64,000 nucleotides of DNA, taken from NCBI GenBank assembly GCA_039519185.1, contig JAZGSX010000010.1:2232001-2296000 (forward strand), written 5' to 3'. This DNA comes from Astragalus membranaceus (taxonomy: Eukaryota > Streptophyta > Magnoliopsida > Fabales > Fabaceae). The notes under the pieces were generated by a model. It worked only from the letters and a program-made list of their open reading frames with translations. It ran no database searches and was not told the DNA's origin. Position numbers and translations under genes: made by a program. Below, one piece after another: positions 19,491 to 29,367 of this stretch; within the stretch, counting starts at the first letter, position 1, and each line of letters starts with the position of its first letter.

Positions 19491-20470
19491 CGCCTAGCGC
19501 CCAGGCGCGCACACACGCGCAACACACACGCCTCAGGCGCCCAGCGCCCAGCACAGGCGCTTAGCGCCCAGAAACAGCAGCAACATCCAGAATTTTGTTC
19601 AACAATTTTTTCAACACTAAAAATTGGTTTCCAAACAAATTTTAAAGTGTAAAAACTCAATTTTTCCAGCAACTAAAAACGCACTTTTCTCATTCAAAAT
19701 CACCAAAACTCAATTTATCAAAACTCAATTAAACAAAACAACATCACTACCACCATCATGGCGCCCTAGGCGCCCAAAACACCTACAACCCTTATGCGAC
19801 TTCACTTCCAACAAATCAAACGCATAGATCAACATCATATTTCTCAACTCATACGCATAACACCACCAATAAGGCAAGATCATAGATCACAACAAAGCAA
19901 TGAATCGAATTCGCATATTCTCATAATAAACATATATGAAAGTTAACATCAAGAACATCAAGAAACGCAAAAGAACATCAAGAACATCACGAAGTCTAGG
20001 AGAAACCTTAGATCTAGGGCCTATCATAAGATTTATTAGATGGAAGGATAGAGCTCCCCTAACCTTTTCAAGAAGAATTCGATGCCTAGGATGCAGTCAC
20101 CTACAGATCCACAGCAACAACGGAGATCTCCTTCCTCCTTGATGTTCGAATTTTCTTCTCTTTCTCCTTTTGGCCGCCTTGCTCTCTCTCTCTTTCTCAC
20201 GCTATTCTCTTTCTTCCTTGTTCTCTCTTTCAACTTCGCAATTTTTCCACCAAAACCCTAGCCCCCAACAACCTAACCACTTCGCATACATTGGGAATCA
20301 TGGGCTTGGGCTTTTCACTTAAGCCCAAGTCATGCAAGTGGCGCCTCCACTCCCTCCTAATACCACCAAAATAAATAAAAATTTAAGATAAATAAATTAT
20401 GTCAATTAAATTAATTTAAATCCCCAAATACTTAATTAAATAAATTAATTAAATATTTTAGGGCGTTACA

Positions 20471-20475
20471 GGAAC
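20471..20475 (+). repeat. Target site duplication of C, right copy (GGAAC)
   Basis: Matches 17824-17828; B pol resumes here. Confidence 0.95.
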
Positions 20476-21228
20476 CATACAGATAGTGCCTCCAAATCTT
20501 CAACACAAAGACTACTGCAGCCAACTCTAAATCATGCGTTAGATAATTCTTCTCATGAACCCTTAATTGCCTCGACACATAAGCAATGACCTTCCCTTCG
20601 AATAAATCAGGATGTCGTCAATGAACACAACTACGAACCGATCCAAGTAAGTATGGAATATACGATTCATGTACTCCATAAATACACCCGGCGCGTTAGT
20701 GACACCGAACGGCATCACCGAATACTCATAATGCCCATACCTCGTCCTGAAAGCAGTCTTCTGAACATCTTCATCCTTCACCTTGATCTGATGATAACCC
20801 GACCTCAAATCAATCTTGCTGAACACTCGAGCACCCACCAACTGATCCATCAAATCGTCTATCCTTGGCAATGGATATTTGTTCTTAATGGTCACCTTAT
20901 TCAGCTGCCTATAATCAACACCCAACCTCATGCTTCCATCCTTCTTCTCAAGCAGATCTTCTAGTTGCTTCTTCAACTCAGAAAATTCCGACGCCGACAT
21001 CCTATACGGTGCCATAGACACAGGCCTCGTACCAGGTACAAGATCAATGGAAAACTACACTTCCCTCTCAGGTGGAACACTAGGGATCTCATCAGGAAAA
21101 ACATCTGGAAATTCGCGCACCACCTGCAATTCTTCAATGACAGCCCGACTCTCAGCAAACAACGATGCCATCAACGAAAATAGTTGAACTCCTTCCTTCA
21201 TCAACTTCTTCAACTGACTAGCGGATAA
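20476..21228 (-). pseudogene. B pol, protease-RT linker, RT and start of RNase H, deleted
   Basis: Minus-strand remnant. Recognisable parts are LKKLMKEGVQLFSLMASL and VREFPDVFPDEIPSVPPEREV (linker before RT) and RT with YRQLNKVTIKNKYPLPR, MPFGVTNAPGVFMEYM and the catalytic FIDDILIYS. Two internal deletions are visible. About 57 bp are lost between LEDLLEK and KDGSMRL, across an AAGAAG repeat. Several hundred bases are lost between FIDDILIYS and the RNase H stretch reading GKVIAYVSRQL. The block then breaks at 21228 into 5' LTR sequence. Confidence 0.9.
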
Positions 21229-21766
21229 CAACACATATGCAAATTCATCAATCAACAACAAATCAAACAATCAAACAAGATCATGGCAACATAGGTCTAA
21301 GCCCCTACCCTAATACCCATCATACCCACCATTATAGTGAAAGAGAGATCTCATCCTTACCTTAATTCTTAGGAATAGAAGACCCTGGAGAGGAATCACC
21401 AACAGAACCACAGCAACACGGCTTCCCTTCTCTTCTCCTTGATTCGCAAAACCTCCTCTTCTTCTCCTTGGGATTCGCGCCGCTCCTCTTCTCTCTTTCT
21501 CTCCTCTTCGCAATTTCTTTCTTTTCTTTTCTTTTGCACAAAATGAGCCAAACGCTAAATTTTAGGTTTAAATATGCGCCTAGCTAGTGGGCTTGGATCA
21601 CGGGCTTCCTCAAGCCCGATCACTAATGCCATCACCTAAAACCCAAATACACACCTCTCAATCCAACATTAATATAATTACACCAATTAAATAATAAATA
21701 ATTAAATAAATAATTGAATACCTAAATATTTAATTAGATAATTTAATTAAATATTTGGGCGTTACA
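21229..21766 (-). repeat. Truncated 5' LTR of B
   Basis: Matches 15785-16325 of the 3' LTR with about 1-2% difference and ends GGGCGTTACA at 21766. Everything on the PBS side of this LTR is gone. Confidence 0.9.
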
Positions 21767-21771
21767 GGCGC
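21767..21771 (+). repeat. Target site duplication of B, right copy (GGCGC)
   Basis: Matches 4287-4291; H0 repeats resume. Confidence 0.9.
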
Positions 21772-22009
21772 CCTCATGGGCACATGGGCGCCTTGTTGCG
21801 TTGATCTGGCTGTCGCCTCTTGCAGCAGCATCTGGCGCCCTCATGGGCGCCATGGGCGCCTTGTTGCGTTTGGAGCAGGATCTGGCGCTCTCATGGGTGC
21901 AATGGGCGCCTTGTTGCATTGATCTGGCTGCCGCCTCTTGGAGCAGGATCTGGCGCCCTCATGGGCGCCATGGGCGCCTTGTGCCAAGACTCCTAATGTT
22001 GGCGCCCTC

Positions 22010-22650
22010 CTGTGAAACATCTTTTGGCGCTCTCTAAGGCACCTTGGTGCCTTCTTGGATGTTCTTGGTGCCATCCTGCCGAACATGTTTTGGCGCCCTC
22101 TAGGGCACCTTGGTGCCTTCCTGGACGTGCTTGGTGCCATCCTGCGAAACATGTTTTGGGGCCCTCTAAGGCGCCTTGGTGTTTCCTAGATGTGCTTAGT
22201 GCCATCCTGCGAAACATGTTTTGGGGCCCTCTAGGGCGCCTTGGTGTTGGCCTGGATGTGCTTGGTGCCATCCTGCAGAACATGATTTGGCGCCCTCTAG
22301 GGCGCCTTGGTGCCTTCCTGGATGTGCTTGGTGCCATCCTGCGAAACATGTTTTGGGGTCCTCTAGGGTACCTTGGTGTTGGCTTGGATGTGCTTGGTGC
22401 CATCCTGCAGAACATGTTTTGGCGCCCTCTAGGGCGCCTTGGTGCCTTCCTGGATGTGCTTGGTGCCATCCTGCGAAACATGTTTTGGCGCCCTCTAGGG
22501 CACCTTGGTGCCTTCCTGGATGCGCTTAGTTCCATCCTGCAGAACATGTTTTGGCGCCCTCTAGGGCGCCTGGGTGCCGCCCTGGATGCGCTTGGTTCGA
22601 TCCTGCAGAAAATGTTTTGGCGCCCTCTTGGGCGCCTTGGTGCCTATACA
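22010..22650. repeat. 66-bp tandem repeat, about nine copies
   Basis: ACATGTTTTGGCGCCCTCTA recurs at 66-bp steps (CATG at 22084, 22150, 22215, 22281, 22347, 22413, 22479, 22545). Since 66 is divisible by three, stop-free frames of up to 239 codons run along both strands. Their 22-residue repeat is a by-product of the period. Confidence 0.9.
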
Positions 22651-22721
22651 TCGGGTGTCTCCTCGTGGAGCAGATTTTGCGAGACAAGGTTTGGTGCCCT
22701 CATGGGTCCCTATACGTCGGG

Positions 22722-22726
22722 TGTCT
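22722..22726 (+). repeat. Target site duplication of D, left copy (TGTCT)
   Basis: Precedes TGTAACACC at 22727. Matching copies are at 44903-44907 (right end) and 42615-42619 (in the duplicated flank). Confidence 0.88.
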
Positions 22727-22801
22727 TGTAACACCCCTTTTCTACCCGGTAAACTTTTGACAAAAATCATAGTTTCGAAAACATTTTTCGCTACACACTA
22801 A
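22727..22801 (-). repeat. 75-bp duplicated LTR terminus of D
   Basis: TGTAACACCCC through CGCTACAC, then CACTAA, immediately followed by the same terminus at 22802. Repeated at 42620-42694. Confidence 0.88.
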
Positions 22802-23125
22802 TGTAACACCCCTTTTCTACCCGGTAAACTTTTGACAAAAATCAGAGTTTCAAAAACATTTTTCGCTACACCCACTAGGGATGCCACATTTACACCAATA
22901 AAACCTCACACGCCAATAATAAAATTCACCATTAAAAATAGTACGATACATAGCACGTCATAAGTGGGACGAACCCCCAAAACACCTGTTCAGTCTACAT
23001 GACAGTGACTCTATCACCACGCAGTGGAATAAAATAAAGGTTCAAATGAAAAATCATAACATCACCATAAAACTTCAGCAATCAAATAATAGGGACAACT
23101 AATAAAGACTAGCGTTCATCCCCCC
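22802..23125 (-). repeat. D LTR, left part up to E
   Basis: First 324 bp of the LTR (reverse orientation), ending in CGTTCATCCCCCC where E begins. The same stretch continues uninterrupted at 42695-43030 in the right-hand copy. Confidence 0.85.
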
Positions 23126-25642
23126 TGTAACACCCCGGTATATTTAACATGTAAAAATACCCAAGTGCACCAAAGTATAAACATCAGAGAAAATAATTCC
23201 TGTTCAGACACTGAATACCACTACAAAATCTTTGCTGAAATACAACATAATTATCTTATACACAAATAAGATCATACGGTACTCAGACCATAAACTGTCA
23301 GCAGCTGTGGTAATCAGAGTCATACAAGAAAGCGGAAAGAAAGATAAACCAAACACTAATGCCATAGTATTGTGATACATGGACAACAGAAGGAAAATAA
23401 ACTTAAACATAAAACTAAGTCATCCTCCATCACCCAGGGCCACCTACTCGTGCCTCTGAGGTTTCTTCTGTCCCTGTTTATCTGTAAAACAACAACATTT
23501 AAACAGTGAGATACAATCTCAGTGAGTCCTACCGCGACCCCTACTAACACTCTCGGTCCATTTAAAACATTTTTAAGATCCGACCCAACACCGACCGCAA
23601 TCCGCTTGCTAATCTCGGTGGACCATACAATAAGGCTTCGACCTAGTAAGACACCGGCTGCAATCCACTTGCGTCTCCCGATGAACTAGCATCCTAGGCC
23701 TTTCTACGTACCACCGGCCGCAAACCTTGCATCTTCCGGCGAACGTAGTACAATAACTTTTAACACAACACCGGCCGCAAACCTTGCATCTTCCGGCGAA
23801 CCCCTGACCAATAGTAGTTTAACTATTGGCATCGGAGCCTAGGGTGGGGGATCATGACTGCCCCTCCTAGTATGTCAACATGGGTCGTCACCCAAACTCG
23901 ATATAATATATATATATCTACAATAATATGAACATTTAGTTCATTTACATTCAGACCTATAACTGAACATAACACCCGCATCGGGCCGTTTCCCATAGTC
24001 GATATAATCTATATATCGAGAATCGTAGACCGGTTTAGACAATATTTAATAATCATCCCGCGTCGGTTAAATCATATCACATAAGACTCATAGTCCGTTT
24101 TATTATTAATAAAACATATCCGCACACGCGTACTATTATTCGGCTTTTCGAAACTATTTGAACTTCAAAAACAGTTCTTTTTACCTTTTTAAATTGTATA
24201 TTTAGTTAGGCCTCGAAATGAGCTTTCAAACGCATCTTAGAACACCTCAATCGGGTTCCCGGATCAAAAGTTATTGCGAAAACAAAATCAGTGAAAAACT
24301 GTTGAAAATCTGCAAAGCATCGCGACGCGAACTGCTTCCGTCGCGACGCGGAAAGTGACAGAAACTTTTTGCGTGACAAAACTGGGCAAGGTCGCGACGC
24401 GATGGGAACGGGTCGCGACGCGACCCACTGCAGAAAAGTGAAGGTTTTCTGTTTTCTTGCGAAATTCGCTATTCCGCTCAATTCCGATTCTCGTTCCGAC
24501 TGAAAACAGATTTAACAACCAACAAAACAAACCCAACCAATACCACACAATCAATCAAAAACTCAATCAAAACGGATTGTATCAAAAACGACATATTTTC
24601 AAATTAACGGTTTTTAAGTCAAAATCTTTCGAAATCAAATCACCAAAAATTCCATTTTAACGCGACGCAACCCGAGACTCGCCCCAATCGATTCCTAACC
24701 CGAATCAGACAGTATCACATAATATTCCAGTCCAGCGAAAGCGATAAAACAGTTTATCAATTAATTCGAAACGTAAAATCCTAAACGTGAGTAGAACTCA
24801 CCCTTGACGCGTGATCCACGATCGAGCCGAAATCACCGAGTAGCCACACGAACGCTCCCCGCTCCGGCGACACCCAATCCGCTTTCAAAGCTTCCCACTC
24901 GATCACGAAACCGCTTTTGACCGAAATGCCGAATTCCTCGAAACCCTCCATGGACACTATTCATCATCTTCTTCAACCTCAAACCACTATTCATCAAAAA
25001 CCCCAATTTTATTTTCGATCCCCAAATCACCCAACTCGCTTCCAATCAGCGATCCATCATCCTTGGGTTCGCGCCAAACTCCATCCCAAGCCATCCTTGA
25101 CCTTGAACCATCAACAAACCTCCATTTCCTTCAAAATTCGAAAATGGCAAAGTGAGAGAGAGAGAGTTGATGATGTTGATGTTGGTACCAAATCGAAGAG
25201 GGAGTAACGCTGAGCGTTTTTCGTGTTGGAAGGAAGTCGTTTTGATGAGCCGAAACCTTCCCTTTTTCCTCTTCTTCCTCCTCACCCTTTCTTTCTCTTT
25301 TCTCTCCTTTTCTCTCTTTTCTTCTCTGTAACTCTCGCTTCCTCTCCTCTTTCTTTCTTTCTTCTTTCTTTCATTTTATTTCTTTTCTTCTCCTCTCACA
25401 TGCACACACGTATACATATATATATTTATTTAATATATAAGCTGTAACGCGGTCAAATTACCATATTGATCGAAATCTCCTATTTCGATTCCAAAACTTC
25501 CTTGACCCGTATTATCCGGTTAACGATCCGATGACAACCAATAATTAATTTTAGCACTCAATAAATTTACCAGTCGGGTACTAAATTAATTTAATTGGGT
25601 TAGCACCCAAATAATTCTATTAATTATTTTGCGGATGTTACA
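23126..25642 (-). repeat. 3' LTR of E
   Basis: 2,517 bp, TGTAACACCCCGG to GCGGATGTTACA. Contains four TCGCGACGCG-type motifs (24330-24425), a conserved block TCAAAAGTTATTGCGAAAAC beside them, CCGGCCGCAAACC(T)TTGCATCTTCCGGCGAAC repeats (23580-23800), and a GA/CT-rich leader region (25130-25400). Confidence 0.9.
24328..24426. repeat. Cluster of four TCGCGACGCG palindromic motifs
   Basis: CGCGACGCG occurs four times within 100 bp and again in the 5' LTR (about 40952-41060). It occupies the place, next to the TTTTGAYYCGG block, held by GGCGCC arrays in the Tekay-type LTRs. Confidence 0.8.
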
Positions 25643-26422
25643 TTCTACCCAACTTAAAAGAATTTTGTCCTCAAAATTTCGTCAAGTCTTACGATTGACT
25701 AACCGAGAACAGACATTCTCAGAAAGGTCCAAATTTTGCTGGAAAACATTCCTGAATTAACGAAATGAGTGCAGAAACTCTTTCCAAGTTGGCACATCAA
25801 TCTCTAAGTATGATCCACTATTACCTTGATACGAACTCTCTGGTTACAAATCAACACGAGAAACTCATCATTCGCCTACATAGGCTCGACACTGCGTTTG
25901 AAAACACTTCCGAACTTCATTCCAATTATCCTCGTTTACTCCCCAACTTTGATTAATCTAAATCAAAGGGTTTAATACAAGACACTTGATAGACATACAG
26001 GTTGAAAACGAGATCCACAAACTGGTACTCCTCGGCAAAGGTAAAAACAAACACAATTTCTTCGAAGGGAATAAACACGTTCTCAACAAACCTTCTAAAA
26101 TCCATAACAGTTCTCGTACACACCGACAATGTGACGGAAAAGTCACTTGTGAAACTTCTTGACTCGCCCCCAAGATTTCGAGATAACACTTTTCGAAAGA
26201 AGATGGAATGAGGATTTACCAGAAACATTTATCTTAAACGTAGAAATAAACCGCGGGGACATCAAATAAACTTGAAAACAATGAAAATCACCTCTGTTGT
26301 TCTCAAAACAACTTTCAAACAGAACTCAGAGCTCTTTTTCCTCTATTGCAACTTCATCACGAGGTTTTTATCAACGACGCACTGGATTCCTTTCCAAATT
26401 AGTCCATAGCGTTGAGAACTTC
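25643..26422 (-). other. E interior, 3' part, no recognisable gene
   Basis: Starts with a weak polypurine tract (minus TTTTAAGTTGGGTAGAA) and a TTTTGAGGACAAAATT block like the pol ends of other elements. I recognise no integrase or chromodomain. Between here and the RNase H remnant at 37190 only about 1.17 kb of E sequence exists, too little for an intact integrase plus chromodomain. Confidence 0.6.
26418..26422 (+). repeat. Target site duplication of F, left copy (ACTTC)
   Basis: Precedes TGTAACACC at 26423 and recurs at 36793-36797. Confidence 0.95.
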
Positions 26423-26763
26423 TGTAACACCCCATTCTACCCGGCTATTTTTCATAGAGATCAGAGTTTCAAAATTTCTTTTTGAATGGAATGCTACACA
26501 CATACTTAATCTAACAACGATCAAATCAGTCTAAGCCTTCCTTATACCTTTACAATACGCAACACCATTTAATAAATTAGGGTACTCTTGACTTTACCAA
26601 CAGAATCCACACATTATAATTTAGATGTCTCGCAGCGGAAAAATAACATAATCTCAAAAATGCCAAACAACAGCCTCATCGGAAAATCATTAGATCAATG
26701 CATACAAAATTCAACAACAATTAAATAACATTAGAAATCCTAAGCCAACCCCCTAGGTGTCAC

Positions 26764-26773
26764 GTATCAGAGC
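26764..26773 (-). other. PBS-complementary motif in F 3' LTR
   Basis: Minus GCTCTGATAC, also at 34217-34226 in the 5' LTR. F's PBS reads GTATCAAAGC in this stretch, so nine of ten positions pair. Confidence 0.6.
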
Positions 26774-27409
26774 AGACCGACTCGGGAGTGAAAGGAGTAA
26801 GCCTTCACTCAGGACTACCTGTGGTAAACAACAACAGAAGGGTGAGTCTCAACTACATAATAAAGACTATAATAAGAAGTATATTCCATCATAGCATCAC
26901 ACTCATACAGTCACACAATAGCATAGTTCATACAATCACCAACTCGCATGCTTATCATGAGGATGTATGCAATACCAGTTATGCATGTGGTACCATTTTC
27001 CAATACCGCAGCCTTATCAACATAATATCAACTCAGACCGCAGCCTTATCATTTTGATTTAGAACTCAGACCGCAGCCTTATCATCTTAATTTAAAACTC
27101 AGACCGCAGCCTTATGTATGCATGAGACTCCATGACAATTCCACAATCATAATTCTTAACAACACGGCCCATGTATCCTATATCACATCTTTAATTAATC
27201 TTAGTTTTAGCCCCCATGGCCTCATCATCAATCAACACATTATTTTCTCATCTCAATCACGTCTCTATGACTAAGCTAGCTCTAGGGACCAATCTGTTAC
27301 TATTAGGACCGAAGCCAAAAGACAAAGCACGGACGCACTACTTGGCGCCCTGGGCGGCACACTTGGCGCCCAACACAACACCCAAACGCACAACCACATT
27401 AGGTCACCT

Positions 27410-28290
27410 AAAAATTAAAACCGCTCTAGCCAAAATGTTCTAAATGGGATTTGGTCACGTGAATACAGAATTTGGCTAGGAAAAATATGTTCAGAACTCA
27501 CAGCTCACCCCTAGGCACCATAACATAGTCAAAACAACACCCAATAGGACCATTTCAAAACAACAAGTGAAAATCTGGAAATTCTTTAGCCAAAGTGCTT
27601 AAAATACAATTTGGTCAGGTGAATACAAAATTTGGCTCGGTAAATTATGCTCAGAAATTGAATTGCACACTAGACACCCCTTAGACAAGCCAAAACGATG
27701 CCCAATAGGACCATTTCAAAACCACAAGTGCAAATCTGGAAATTCTTTAGCCAAAGTGTTTTAAATACAATTTGGTCAGGTGAATACAAAATTTGGCTCG
27801 GTAGAAACTATTTAGAAATTGAAGTGCACACAAGACACCCCTTAGACAAGCCAAAATGATGCCCAATATGACCATTTCAAAACCACAAGTGCAAATCTGG
27901 AAATTCCTTAGCCAAAGTATTTTAAATACAATTTGGTCAGGTGAATACAAAATTTGGCTCGGTAGAAACTGTTTAGAAATTGAAGTGCACACAAGGCACC
28001 CCTTAGACAAGCCAAAACAATGCCCAATAGGACCATTTCAAAACCACAAGTGCAAATCTGGAAATTCTTTAGCCAAAGTGCTTAAAATATGATTTGGTCA
28101 GGTGAATACAAAATTTGGCTCGGTAAAAACTGTTTAGAAATTGAAGTGCACACAAGGCACCCCTTAGACAAGCCAAAACAATGCCCAATAGGACCATTTC
28201 AAAACCACAAGTGCAAATCTGGAAATTCTTTAGCCAAAGTGCTTAAAATATGATTTGGTCAGGTGAATAAAAAATTTGGCTCGGGAAAAT
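27410..28290. repeat. 161-bp tandem repeat in F 3' LTR
   Basis: TTGGTCAGGTGAATAC recurs at 27611, 27772, 27933, 28094 and 28255 (steps of 161), with a diverged unit at 27451. The adjacent units at 28094 and 28255 are near identical, which points to recent amplification. Confidence 0.93.
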
Positions 28291-28796
28291 ATGCTCAGAA
28301 AATGAGTTTATCCAAAAACATGTTGTATGCGCCTTGCCTAAGCATAGGCAGCAACCTGGCTCCACCCCAGGCGCCACAGGCAGCAACATAGGCGCCCTGC
28401 CCAGAACACCCACGCACCCAGCAACAGAAACAGCGCCCAGTGCGCCAATTCCCCCCCGCCCCCCCCCCCCCCCCCAGCACTTGGCGCCCAGGCGCCCCAA
28501 CACAACCAAAACACCAAATTCTTCATTATTTTCCAAACCAAATCACCACAACAATAACAAAATGCATTATGCTCATTCCAACCACATTCAATCTCACATA
28601 TATATATTAAGAACACATCAAGGCACAAAATCAACACTTGAAATCTAAACATTAGCATAGGGAAATCGAATTAATCACCAATTATCAATTTCAACTAACC
28701 TAAACAAATCTAACAATTAACAAGTAAGGTCAAGTGGGATCCTATGGTTTACATACAACCTATTATACTCTCTATTATAGAGTGAGACTCCCCTAA

Positions 28797-28801
28797 CCTT
28801 G
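28797..28801 (-). promoter_or_regulatory. Putative splice donor in F LTR
   Basis: Minus strand AAG|GTTAGGGGAG after a GA-rich leader. It would pair with CAG|GTAG at 26818/26819 to give a 1,979-base intron (coordinates from the 3' LTR copy). Inference. Confidence 0.42.
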
Positions 28802-29350
28802 ATTATGACGAACTAGGGCTCTTTCCACCGAAGCACCGACAAACCACCGCAACAAGAATTCTTCTCCTTCTTCTTCCCTTATTCACGAACACGCCCTCTC
28901 TCTCTTTCTCTTGGACCATTCGCGAATTGAACAAAAATAGGAAGGGTTAGGGAAACCGAAAACTTAAGCACTTGATAGAGAAAGGAAATCGAATCATAGA
29001 AGACTAGGAACCCTTACCTAGGATCAAGATGCACAAACCCTAACTCCTTAGCTTGAAGTCGCCTCCTTCCTTCTCTTCTCCTCTCCTTCGATTTTCTTTC
29101 TCTTCTTCTCTCCTTCGACTCACTTGCTCACTTTTGGCACAATTTGGGCGCAACCTAGACCCCTAGCGCCTAAGGAGCGCCTAAGCCAACGGGCTTGGGC
29201 TTCTTGGGCCGTCACTTGTAATTCCGGTATTTCCGATGCCATCCCCTTCGATTAAAATAAAATACTATATCATCATATAATAATAAAAATTAGTGCAACA
29301 CTTTAAATAATTTAATTAATTACTTAATTAAATTATTTTAGGGTGTTACA

Positions 29351-29367
29351 ACTCTCCCCCACTTAGG
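29351..29367 (-). other. Polypurine tract of F
   Basis: Minus AAGTGGGGGAGAGT directly upstream of the 3' LTR and overlapping the pol stop. Confidence 0.9.

Larger units (their letters stand above)
17829..20470 (-). mobile_element. Solo LTR C
   Basis: 2,642 bp from TGTAACACCCC to GGGCGTTACA with perfect GGAAC duplications and no internal sequence, the product expected from LTR-LTR recombination. It splits the RNase H region of B. Minus-strand features: AAACCCTA (20253-20260), TGGGCTT pair (20301-20311), GA-rich leader, donor-like AAAAG|GTTAGGGG (20063), four 50-bp repeats, conserved ACTTTTGACTCAG block (19190-19206), PBS complement (18155-18164) and a poly-C tract (poly-G on the minus strand). 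Related to the N2 LTR. Confidence 0.94.
4292..21766 (-). mobile_element. Element B: deleted Tekay-type gypsy element
   Basis: Minus-strand element bounded by GGCGC duplications and inserted in a GGCGCC repeat of H0. In plus coordinates the order is 3' LTR (4292-16325), polypurine tract, decayed integrase/RNase H/RT, then only about 540 bp of the 5' LTR (21229-21766). A deletion fused the protease-RT linker directly to the middle of the 5' LTR across AACAA microhomology, removing gag, the PBS and most of that LTR. Two later insertions interrupt it: A at 5986-15647 and solo LTR C at 17829-20470. It cannot be autonomous. Its LTR belongs to the same family as N1 (45023-49941), which lies in the opposite orientation. 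Confidence 0.9.
21772..22726 (-). mobile_element. H0, middle piece
   Basis: Continuation of the old host. First come 65-70-bp units with GGCGCCCTCATGGGCGCCAT (to about 21990), then the 66-bp array (22010-22650), then GTCTCCTCGTGGAGCAGATT units. No gene. 21967-22726 is present again at 41861-42619. Confidence 0.7.
26423..29350 (-). repeat. 3' LTR of F
   Basis: TGTAACACCCC to GGGTGTTACA. On the minus strand: TGGGCC/TGGGCTT motifs (29190-29212), purine-rich leader, donor-like CAAG|GTTAGGGG (28797/28798), five 161-bp repeats, acceptor-like TTTACCACAG|GTAG (26818/26819) and the PBS complement (26764-26773). Confidence 0.95.

Noticed and set aside
21229..21766. Independent solo LTR fragment
   Set aside because: Its outer end is followed by GGCGC matching B's left duplication, and it matches B's 3' LTR, so it is B's truncated 5' LTR.
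22012..22731. 239-codon frame with a 22-residue repeat, and its relatives at 41937-42663
   Set aside because: The 66-bp repeat is divisible by three, so any stop-free frame extends along the array. Both strands are open and there is no recognisable protein.
24917..25207. Possible 96-codon host gene fragment in E's LTR (also at 41549)
   Set aside because: Present in both LTRs, no recognisable domain, and in the leader-like region; no sign of a captured host gene.
26423..28290. Regularly spaced repeats as a CRISPR-like array
   Set aside because: Whole 161-bp units repeat with no unique spacers, inside a plant LTR.
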